42,825 bases of DNA, taken from contig CAMAPP010000008.1 of the NCBI GenBank assembly GCA_945860095.1, positions 1-42,825 on the forward strand. Reading direction: 5' to 3'. Shown here piece by piece: positions 23,918 to 31,041 of the stretch. Each line of letters begins with the position of its first letter. Within the stretch, counting starts at the first letter, position 1. The translations under genes and the position numbers were made by a program. Under the pieces are notes generated by a model. The model was not told where the DNA came from. It made no database searches and was given only the letters and a program-made list of their open reading frames with translations. This DNA is from Rhizobium sp. Q54. GTDB taxonomy: Bacteria; Pseudomonadota; Alphaproteobacteria; CADEGL01.

Positions 23918-26290
23918 ATGCGGGAGGGGAATTTCGATACCATCGGCCAGCCGGTCTTGCGGCGCGAGGACGCGCGCTTTCTCACCGGCAAGGGCCGCTA
24001 TGTCGATGATATTCGCGCCCCCGATGCGGCCTTCGCCGCCTTCGTGCGCAGCCCGCACGCCCATGCCCGCATCCGCGCCGTCCATGCCGATGCGGCGCGG
24101 TTCATGCCGGGCGTCCTCGCCGTGGTGGACGCGCGCGACTGGGAGAAATCGGGCGGCGGGGATTTCCCGCTTTGGGCGCCCATCCAATCCGCCGACGGCG
24201 TCGCGCGCACCCAATTGACCCGCCCGGTGCTGTGCAAGGACGAGGTGTGCTTCGTCGGCGAGAACGTGGCCATGGTGGTCGCGCGCACCCGTGCCCAGGC
24301 GCTCGATGCGGCCGAGTCGGTCGCGGTCGATTACGAGGTTTTGCCGAGCGCGGTCGAGACCGCGCGCGTGCTTGATCCGGGCGTGGCGCGCGTGCACGCG
24401 GCACTCGATTCCAATCTCGTGTTCGTGACCGAACTCGGCGACCGGGCCGCGACCGAGGGCGCGTTCGCGCGCGCCGCGCATGTGGTCGAGCTTGCGCTGG
24501 CAAACACCCGCATTACCGCCAATTCCATCGAGCCGCGCACGCTGCTCGGCGCCTACGATCCCGTGGACGATCGCTACACCCTCTGGGCCTCGCATCAGGC
24601 GCCGCACATGCTGCGCCTCTCGCTCGCGGAAAACTCGCTGCGCCATCCCGAACACAAGATCCGCGTCGTGGCGCCCGACGTGGGCGGGGGGTTCGGGATG
24701 AAGCTGCCCGATTATCCCGAGGAGCCGCTGGTGCTTTGGGCCTCCAAGCTCGTGGGCTGCCCCGTGCGCTGGGCCGCGACGCGCCAGGAGGGAATCCTCT
24801 CGGATGCCGGTGCGCGCGATCATTCGACGCGCGCCAAGCTCGCGCTCGACGCCGAGGGGCGCTTCACCGGGCTGTGGGTCGATACCCTGGCCTGCCTTGG
24901 CGCCTATCTGACCCATCGCGGCGCTTCGATACCTGCGTTCTTTTACGGCGGCGTGCTGTGCGGGCTTTACACCATCCCCGCGGCCTATGTGCGCGTGCGC
25001 GGGGTCTATACCAATTCGCCCCCCGTCCACGCCTATCGCGGCGCGGGCCGGCCGGAAGCGATGTACGTGCTCGAACGCCTGATCGAGAACGCCGCGCGCA
25101 CGCTCGGCGCCGATCCGGCGGAGTTGCGCGCGCGCAATCTCATCCCGAAGGAACGCTTTCCCTATCTCAGCCCGACCGGCCTGTCCTACGACACGGGCGA
25201 TCCGCCCGCGCTGCTTGCGATCATGAAATCGGCGTCGCGCTACGACGCGTTGCGCGTCGAGCAGGCGCAAGCACGCGCACGAGGCGTCCTCATGGGCATC
25301 GGCATCTGCGGCATGGCGGACGCCCTGGGCGCGCCCTCGAAACTCGCGGGCGCCCTATACCAACGCTCGAGCGGTTACGATTCGGCGACCGTGCGCGTCC
25401 ATCCCACGGGCAAGGTCACGGTGCTTTCGGGCGCGCACTCCCACGGCCAGGGCCACGCCACGACCTTCGCCCAGATCGCGGCCGCGCGCCTGTCCTTGCC
25501 GCTCGCGGACGTGGAGATCGTCGAGGGCGATACCGACCGCGTGGCCTTCGGTCACGGCACCTATGCCTCGCGCTCGACGGTGACCACGGGCATGGCGGTG
25601 GTGCGCGGCGCGGACCGGGTGGTCGAGAAATGCCGTAAGATCGCGGCGCATCTGCTGGAATGCGCCGAAGCCGATCTCGTGCGCGACGGCGCCGATTTCC
25701 GCGTTCAGGGCACCGATAGGCATGTGACGTTCCGCGACGTGGTGCGCGCGGCCTACCAGGCCGGGCGCATGCCCGAGGGCCTTGAGCCCGGTCTCGAGGA
25801 AATCTGCTATTTCGACCCCGTCGCCACGACTTGCGCGACCGGCATCCACATGGCCGTGGTGCGCGTCGATGCCGAGACCGGCAAGGTCACGCTCACGGAT
25901 TATCTGGTGGTCGATGATTGCGGCTCGGTCATCAATCCCATGATCGTCGAGGGCCAGATTCACGGCGGTCTCGCCCAGGGTATCGGCCAGGCGCTGATGG
26001 AGCACCTCGTGCTCGACCCCGAATCGGGTCAGGTGCTCGCCGGCAGCTTCATGGACTATGCGATGCCGCGCGCCGACGATCTGCCGAGCTTCCGGACGGA
26101 GCGGGTGGTGAGCCCCAGCCCGCAGAACGCTTTGGGCGTGAAGGGTGCGGGCGAGGCTGGAACCATCGGCGCGCTCGGCGCCATCGGCAATGCCGTGATC
26201 GATGCCTTGTGGCATCTCGGGGTGCGGCATGTGGAATTGCCGTTCTCGGCACCGCAGGTTTGGGCGGCCATTCGTTCGGCCAAGGCGTAA
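23918..26290 (+). CDS. Xanthine dehydrogenase family molybdopterin-binding (large) subunit
   Basis: 790 residues; ATG behind GGGAGGGG. The N-terminal aldehyde oxidase/xanthine dehydrogenase a/b hammerhead domain (about 20-130, FLTGKGRYVDDI) is followed by the molybdopterin-binding domains. Visible motifs are VGGGFGMK, AYRGAGRPEA (cofactor loop), GQGHATTFAQIAA, and the catalytic Glu746 in GVKGAGEAG. The cofactor loop is not the AYRCSFR of CO dehydrogenase CoxL, so CO oxidation is unlikely. The family normally needs a 2Fe-2S subunit and an FAD subunit, and neither gene is adjacent or elsewhere in the window. It probably hydroxylates an aldehyde or heterocycle derived from the imported compound. 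Confidence 0.92.
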   Translation: MREGNFDTIGQPVLRREDARFLTGKGRYVDDIRAPDAAFAAFVRSPHAHARIRAVHADAARFMPGVLAVVDARDWEKSGGGDFPLWAPIQSADGVARTQLTRPVLCKDEVCFVGENVAMVVARTRAQALDAAESVAVDYEVLPSAVETARVLDPGVARVHAALDSNLVFVTELGDRAATEGAFARAAHVVELALANTRITANSIEPRTLLGAYDPVDDRYTLWASHQAPHMLRLSLAENSLRHPEHKIRVVAPDVGGGFGMKLPDYPEEPLVLWASKLVGCPVRWAATRQEGILSDAGARDHSTRAKLALDAEGRFTGLWVDTLACLGAYLTHRGASIPAFFYGGVLCGLYTIPAAYVRVRGVYTNSPPVHAYRGAGRPEAMYVLERLIENAARTLGADPAELRARNLIPKERFPYLSPTGLSYDTGDPPALLAIMKSASRYDALRVEQAQARARGVLMGIGICGMADALGAPSKLAGALYQRSSGYDSATVRVHPTGKVTVLSGAHSHGQGHATTFAQIAAARLSLPLADVEIVEGDTDRVAFGHGTYASRSTVTTGMAVVRGADRVVEKCRKIAAHLLECAEADLVRDGADFRVQGTDRHVTFRDVVRAAYQAGRMPEGLEPGLEEICYFDPVATTCATGIHMAVVRVDAETGKVTLTDYLVVDDCGSVINPMIVEGQIHGGLAQGIGQALMEHLVLDPESGQVLAGSFMDYAMPRADDLPSFRTERVVSPSPQNALGVKGAGEAGTIGALGAIGNAVIDALWHLGVRHVELPFSAPQVWAAIRSAKA

Positions 26291-26300
26291 GGAGGATAGG

Positions 26301-27140
26301 ATGCGAATGGTCTATGCTCGCGGGGGCTGCGCTATGCCGGCGCTCGGTCTTGGCACCTGGAAGATGGGCGAGGATTCCGCCAAGCGCGGGGCCGAAGTCG
26401 CGGCTCTGCAGCTAGGCATCGATCTCGGCATGACACTCGTCGATTCGGCGGAGATTTACGCCTCGGGCATCGCCGAGGAAATCGCCGGCGAGGCGGTGCG
26501 TGGACGGCGCGACCGGGTCTTCGTCGTCACCAAGGTTCATCAGGCCAATGCCTCGCGCGAGGGCACGATCGCCCGCGCCGAGGCCAGTTTGCGCCGCCTT
26601 GGCACGGATTGGATCGATCTTTATCTCATTCACAACATGGGCGGGCCGTTCGCGCACGAAGACACGCTCGAAGCCTTCGAGCATCTGCGCCGTGCCGGCA
26701 AGATCCGGCATTTCGGCGTGAGCAATTTCGACGAGGCCGCGATGGAGCGCTCGGAGGCGATGGCTTACGGCACGGGCGTGACCTGCAATCAGCTGCGCTA
26801 TTCCCTGGCCCGGCGCGGCCTCGACAACGGCCTTTACGATTGGCACGCGCGCCACAAGGTCGCGGTGATGGCCTATACCCCGCTCGAGGAAGGTTTTTTG
26901 AAGCCCAAAGGCGCGCTCTCGGCGGTCGCCCGGCGCCACAATGTCTCGCCCATGTGCGCGGCGCTCGCCTGGACATTGCGCCACCCCATGGTTGTGTCGA
27001 TTCCAAAGGCTTCCAATCCCGCCCATGTGCGCGACAACGCCAAGGCCATGGACATCGTGCTGACGGCGGAGGATTTGGCCGAACTCGACCGGGACTATCC
27101 GCGCCCGCCCGCGGGCACCTTCGACGTCTGGACGAGCTGA
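26301..27140 (+). CDS. Aldo/keto reductase
   Basis: 279 residues from ATG at 26301, fixed by TAAGGAGG ten bases upstream; the frame extending back to 26202 lies inside the molybdenum enzyme gene. The catalytic tetrad is intact: Asp48, Tyr53 (DSAEIYASG), Lys78 (VVTKVH) and His111 (LYLIHN). GVSNF and the C-terminal SIPKASNPAHVRDNA, which grips NADPH, are present. It is the last gene of the operon, and its stop is only 4 bp from the stop of the convergent dioxygenase gene. Likely role: NADPH-dependent interconversion of a carbonyl intermediate. Confidence 0.92.
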   Translation: MRMVYARGGCAMPALGLGTWKMGEDSAKRGAEVAALQLGIDLGMTLVDSAEIYASGIAEEIAGEAVRGRRDRVFVVTKVHQANASREGTIARAEASLRRLGTDWIDLYLIHNMGGPFAHEDTLEAFEHLRRAGKIRHFGVSNFDEAAMERSEAMAYGTGVTCNQLRYSLARRGLDNGLYDWHARHKVAVMAYTPLEEGFLKPKGALSAVARRHNVSPMCAALAWTLRHPMVVSIPKASNPAHVRDNAKAMDIVLTAEDLAELDRDYPRPPAGTFDVWTS

Positions 27141-27144
27141 CGAC

Positions 27145-27990
27145 TCAGCGAGCCCCGCCGCCATAGGCCTCGCTGACGGCCAATTCGCTGTCGGCGAAGA
27201 TCACCTTGGCGCGCAGCGAAACCGAGCGCCGCCAGGATTCCTGCTCGGCCGCGCCGAATTCCTCGACCGCCGGCCGGTCGGTTTCAAAATGGCCGAAGCG
27301 GTCCCGTCCGCGCACCAACATCGCGGCCTCGCGATCGCGCAGCTGGGTGGCGGAGGCCGGCATCATCTCGACCAGCAGCACCATGCGCCGGTCGTTCGAG
27401 GTGTTGGCGCGCGAGCCGTGCACGATGTTGTAGTGGAACAGCGCCATTTCGCCCGGTGCCAGAGCTAGATCCACGGCGTTCGCGGTATCGAGCGGGGCGT
27501 CGATCGCTTGGCCGCGCGCGAGAATGCTCGCGCCATCGGGCGATTCGCGGTGCGGCAGGATATCCCAAACGTGCGAGCCGGGAAGGACCGAGATGCAGCC
27601 TTCGTCCGGACCGCACGGCCCGAGGGCCAACGCCGCGATCACCAGGATGGGGCGCAATTGGCTGTATGCCGTGTCCTGGTGCCAGCCCGCATGCGTGCGG
27701 CCATCCGCCTCCTTCACGCGGAAGGCCATGCTGTAGCACAGGATGTCCGGGCCGATCAAAGCCTCGAAGGCGTCGAGCACGCGGCTATGGCGCGCGATTT
27801 CATCAACCCAGGGGCACAGCAGATGGGCCTTGGTTTTGAGCTTCCGAATCTCGGTCGGATGGCGGCGCTCGAAATCCTCGTAGCGCGCCCGGTAGCGTGC
27901 CGCGTCGGCGGCGCTCATCACCCGAAGGGGGCCGGTATGGCCGTCCTTCTCGAAGCGGGCGACTTCGTCGGCTGTCAGGTTTTTCGGCAT
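27145..27990 (-). CDS. PhyH-family Fe(II)/2-oxoglutarate dioxygenase in the phosphonate operon
   Basis: 281 residues from ATG at 27990. The 2-His-1-carboxylate iron site is visible: His104 and Asp106 (AGWHQDTAY) and His191 (VHGSRANTS), with an Arg a few residues on for 2-oxoglutarate. The gene is 37 bp after phnX on the same strand, so it is probably the third gene of the phosphonate operon. PhyH relatives include PhnY, which hydroxylates 2-aminoethylphosphonate, and enzymes that trim N-methylated phosphonates. A role in feeding PhnW is therefore plausible but unproven. The PhnZ partner expected for PhnY is absent. Confidence 0.87.
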   Translation of the reverse strand: MPKNLTADEVARFEKDGHTGPLRVMSAADAARYRARYEDFERRHPTEIRKLKTKAHLLCPWVDEIARHSRVLDAFEALIGPDILCYSMAFRVKEADGRTHAGWHQDTAYSQLRPILVIAALALGPCGPDEGCISVLPGSHVWDILPHRESPDGASILARGQAIDAPLDTANAVDLALAPGEMALFHYNIVHGSRANTSNDRRMVLLVEMMPASATQLRDREAAMLVRGRDRFGHFETDRPAVEEFGAAEQESWRRSVSLRAKVIFADSELAVSEAYGGGAR

Positions 27991-28027
27991 GAGCCCCAGT
28001 GATGTGGAAATCCCAGTGATGCGGAAA

Positions 28028-28843
28028 TCAGGGGCGCTCGCCGCGCGCGAGCCTCGCCTCGACATCCTGCACGCAGCCCATGAGGCTCGCAACGCCGTCC
28101 ACGACATAATGGGCGCCCGCGCCCTTGAGACGCGCGGTCGCTCTGCTGCGCTTTTCATGGCGCTCGGCCGCGGACAGGACCGCCCATTCCTCGGGCGAAA
28201 GTCCGGTTTCGTTGCCGGTCACCGCGACGCCGACCGTCCACATGCCGGCGTTCAGCCCCTCGGCGATGCCGGGCACGGTGTCGTCAACCTTGATGCAATG
28301 GCTGACCGCGCCGACGCCGAGATCGATCGCGTTCTTGAGGCACATGTGCGGAAAGGGCCGGCCGGCGGGCACGTCGTCCGCCGTGGCCACGGCGTCCACG
28401 GTCAGGCCCTGGCGCGCGGCCTCGCGCAGATTGATGGCCATCATCGGTCGTGCGTAGCCGGTGGTCGAACCGATTTTTGCGCCGCGCGAACGCAGCGCCG
28501 CGACGACCTCGAGCGTGCCGGGGATGAGTGTCGAATGGGCCGCGAGCACGTCGAGCTGCAAGGGCAGGAACGCGGCATAGAGGCGGTCGATATCGCCTTC
28601 GTCCGGAGCCTTTTCGTGCGCCGCGCGCCAGCGGCCCGCGATCTCGGGCAGGGCGAAGAGGGCCGCGATGTGATCGCGCTTGTTCGTGCCCATGGGGCCG
28701 CGCGCCTCGGCGGTCGAAATGGCCACGCGGTTGCGCTTGAACAATTCGACGAAGGCATGGGCCGGCGCGCGGCTGCCGAAGTCGAGGATGGTTCCGGCCC
28801 AGTCGAAGATGACCGCCTCGACGCGGTAGCGCACGACGGTCAC
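28028..28843 (-). CDS. phnX: Phosphonoacetaldehyde hydrolase (phosphonatase)
   Basis: 271 residues from GTG at 28843, which overlaps the phnW stop as GTGA; the longer frame to 29401 runs antiphase through phnW and is rejected. It is a HAD-superfamily enzyme with nucleophile Asp14 in FDWAGT and the PhnX-specific Schiff-base Lys55 in MGTNKRDH. Motif II lies in STTGYARPMM, and DVPAGRPFP and VDDTVPGIAEGLNAG complete the active site. It cleaves the C-P bond of phosphonoacetaldehyde to acetaldehyde and phosphate. Length matches the family (about 270). Confidence 0.93.
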   Translation of the reverse strand: MTVVRYRVEAVIFDWAGTILDFGSRAPAHAFVELFKRNRVAISTAEARGPMGTNKRDHIAALFALPEIAGRWRAAHEKAPDEGDIDRLYAAFLPLQLDVLAAHSTLIPGTLEVVAALRSRGAKIGSTTGYARPMMAINLREAARQGLTVDAVATADDVPAGRPFPHMCLKNAIDLGVGAVSHCIKVDDTVPGIAEGLNAGMWTVGVAVTGNETGLSPEEWAVLSAAERHEKRSRATARLKGAGAHYVVDGVASLMGCVQDVEARLARGERP

Positions 28844-29985
28844 GCCGCGGACTCGCGCGCGCGCGCGGGCGCGCCATCGGTCACGCCCATTTCGGCCAAG
28901 GTGGCGCGGATGGCTTCGAGTGCCCCCTTCATGTCGGAAGGCGACAGCGCGCCGATGCAGCCGATGCGAAAACTCGGCGTCTCGGCCACCTTGCCCGGAT
29001 AGATGACATAGCCCTTGTCGCGCAGGAGGCCGTAAAAGGTCTCGAACACGAATTGCGGATCGCCCGGCATCTTGAAGGTCACGATGATGGGCGCCTGCAA
29101 CGCATCGGGCAGCAGGGTTTCGAATCCGCGCGCCCGCATGCCAGCGGTCAAAATCTTGCAATTCTCGGCATAGCGCGCGCCGCGCCCGCGCACGCCGCCC
29201 TCCGCCGCGTGCAAGCCAAGCGCGACGTCGAAGGCGGCCAGCACATGGGTCGGCGGGGTGAAGCGCCACTGGCCGTTCTGCTCCATCGCCTGCCACTGAT
29301 CGTGGAGATCGAGCGAGAGCGAGTGCGCATTGCCGGCGGTGGCGGCGAGCGCGGCCTGGCGCGCGATCACGAAGCCGAAACCCGGCACGCCTTCGAGGCA
29401 CTTATTGGCCGAGGCGGCGAGCGCGTCGTAGCCGATGGCGCGGGCGTCGAGCGGCAAGGCGCCAAAGGCGCTCATCGCATCGACGAGCAGGCGGCGTCCG
29501 TGCCGACGGACGGTTTCGGCGATCGCGGGAACCGGATTGACGATGCCCGAGGTCGTCTCGCAATGGACGACGATCACGTGCCCGATGGCCGGATCGGCAC
29601 CGAGACGGCGATCGATTTCCGCGGGATCGGGCACGGCGGTTTCCGGGCTTTGGTAAACCTCGCACGCGCGCCCCATGATCGTGCACATCTGCACGATGCG
29701 CCGGCCATAGGCGCCGTTGATCACCGCGAGCAATTTTCCGGCGCGCGGCACGAAGGTGCCGATCATGGCCTCGACCGCGAAGGTCCCGCTGCCCTGGACG
29801 AGCACGGCCGTGTGGCTTTCCCCACCGCCCGCGATCTCGACCAAGAGGCGCCGCACCCGCGCGGTCATCTCGATGAAGCCGCTATCGCGCGAACCCCAGT
29901 CGCGCAACATGGCTTCGCGCGTGCGTCGGTCGGTCGTCAGGGGGCCGGGGGTCAATAACAGGGGGCCGGAATCCGCATGGGTCAT
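28840..29985 (-). CDS. phnW: 2-aminoethylphosphonate:pyruvate transaminase
   Basis: 381 residues from ATG at 29985; the TTG at 30084 would put coding sequence through the AT-rich control region and is rejected. It is a fold-type I PLP enzyme beginning LLLTPGPLTT, with QGSGTFAVEA, Asp169 (LLVDAMSAFG), Schiff-base Lys195 (ASANKCLEGVPGFGF) and C-terminal FRIGCIG. It converts 2-aminoethylphosphonate plus pyruvate into phosphonoacetaldehyde and alanine, the substrate of the coupled PhnX. First gene of the leftward operon, divergent from the LysR gene. Confidence 0.93.
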   Translation of the reverse strand: MTHADSGPLLLTPGPLTTDRRTREAMLRDWGSRDSGFIEMTARVRRLLVEIAGGGESHTAVLVQGSGTFAVEAMIGTFVPRAGKLLAVINGAYGRRIVQMCTIMGRACEVYQSPETAVPDPAEIDRRLGADPAIGHVIVVHCETTSGIVNPVPAIAETVRRHGRRLLVDAMSAFGALPLDARAIGYDALAASANKCLEGVPGFGFVIARQAALAATAGNAHSLSLDLHDQWQAMEQNGQWRFTPPTHVLAAFDVALGLHAAEGGVRGRGARYAENCKILTAGMRARGFETLLPDALQAPIIVTFKMPGDPQFVFETFYGLLRDKGYVIYPGKVAETPSFRIGCIGALSPSDMKGALEAIRATLAEMGVTDGAPARARESAA

Positions 29986-30058
29986 GGGCCGATTCGCTCT
30001 TTCGAGGCCGCTCCGAAACACGCCGCAGGGGTGAAGTTTGGTCTTCGCAAGGTATAAG

Positions 30059-30077
30059 TCAAATTGATATAATTTGA
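30059..30077. promoter_or_regulatory. Perfect palindrome in the phnW/LysR divergent region
   Basis: TCAAATT-GATAT-AATTTGA: seven-base arms, five-base centre, in an AT-rich island (30050-30110) that contrasts with the surrounding GC-rich DNA. It has the size and placement of a LysR operator (T-N11-A type). A TATAAT at 30068-30073 with TTCGCA 18 bp upstream may be the rightward promoter, so binding would also autoregulate the LysR gene. Confidence 0.6.
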
Positions 30078-30118
30078 TTTGCAATTAATAAAATCTATGA
30101 ATATGGCGGCCAAAGGAT

Positions 30119-31000
30119 ATGACGAGACTTGTCAGCAACGCCCAGCTGCGGGCCTTCCACGCGGTCGCTTCGACCGGCGGTTTCACGCGCGCCGCCCTGC
30201 AATTGTCGGTGACCCAGCCGAGCATCTCCTTGCAGGTTAAGGCGCTCGAGGAAAATTTCGGTGTCGAGCTGTTCGAGCGCGTGGGGCGGAGCGTGCGGCC
30301 GACCACGATCGGAAAATTGCTGTTGGACGTGACCGTGCGCTACTTCAATTTGGAGTGCGAGGCGGTCGATGTTCTGAAGGCCGGGCGCGAGTTGCGCGTG
30401 GGCCGCCTTGCCATCGGTGCCGACAGCCCCAACCACATGCTGAGCCATCTCGCGGAGTGGAGCCGCCGCCATCCCGACATCGCGGTGTCGGTGCGCATGG
30501 GCAACACGGAGAGTTTGCTCGCGGGCCTCTTGTCCTACGAAACCGATATCGTGGTCGTCGCCAATCTCGCACCCGACGCGCGCCTGCACGGCGTGTTGCT
30601 GCGGCGCGATCCGATGGTGCTTTTGGTCGGGCGCGGCCATCGCCTGGCGGCGCGCGGCGGGGCGCGGCTCGCCGATTTGGCGGGCGAGCGTTTGGTGCTG
30701 CGCGAACGGGGCTCGGCCACGCGCGTGCTCACCGAATCGGCATTGGGCGTCGAAGGCGTGCGGCCGAGCGCCGTGATCGAGATGGATGGACGCCAAGCGG
30801 TGTGCGACGCGGTGGCGGCGGGACTTGGCGTTGCGATCATCTCGGCCGCCGAGGTGCCGCGCGACGACGCCCTGCGGGCGTTGGCAATTTCGGGCGCGCG
30901 GCTGGAGATGACCGAGCACGTCGCCTGCCTGCTGGAGCGGCGTGAACACCGGACGGTCAAATCGTTCTTGGACCTCGTCGAGTCGCGCCTGGGCGCCTAG
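30119..31000 (+). CDS. LysR-type transcriptional regulator of the phosphonate operon
   Basis: 293 residues, ATG at 30119 behind AAAGG. N-terminal winged helix-turn-helix at about 6-65 (LRAFHAVASTGGFTRAALQLSVTQPSISLQVKALEENFGVELF is the region), then a periplasmic-binding-like effector domain (about 90-290; GRLAIGADSP, AAGLGVAIISAAEVP). Divergent from phnW with a palindrome between, which makes it the likely activator responding to 2-aminoethylphosphonate or a product. It ends 24 bp from the stop of the convergent protease gene. Confidence 0.93.
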   Translation: MTRLVSNAQLRAFHAVASTGGFTRAALQLSVTQPSISLQVKALEENFGVELFERVGRSVRPTTIGKLLLDVTVRYFNLECEAVDVLKAGRELRVGRLAIGADSPNHMLSHLAEWSRRHPDIAVSVRMGNTESLLAGLLSYETDIVVVANLAPDARLHGVLLRRDPMVLLVGRGHRLAARGGARLADLAGERLVLRERGSATRVLTESALGVEGVRPSAVIEMDGRQAVCDAVAAGLGVAIISAAEVPRDDALRALAISGARLEMTEHVACLLERREHRTVKSFLDLVESRLGA

Positions 31001-31041
31001 TGCACCACGAACACCCGGCGCGCCTAGCGCACCACGAGCAC
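30993..31041. repeat. Tandem duplication across two convergent stop codons
   Basis: GCGCCTAGTGCACCACGAAC and GCGCCTAGCGCACCACGAGC begin at 30993 and 31020 (27-bp period, 22 bp alike with two differences). The first copy contains the LysR stop, and the second the protease stop on the other strand. Confidence 0.8.

Noticed and set aside
23918-26290. Aerobic CO dehydrogenase large subunit
   Set aside because: The active loop reads AYRGAGR, not AYRCSFR, and no coxM or coxS is adjacent.
28844-29401. N-terminal extension of phnX through the phnW region
   Set aside because: It is out of frame with phnW, which has an intact PLP enzyme sequence; a GTGA overlap gives phnX the usual length.
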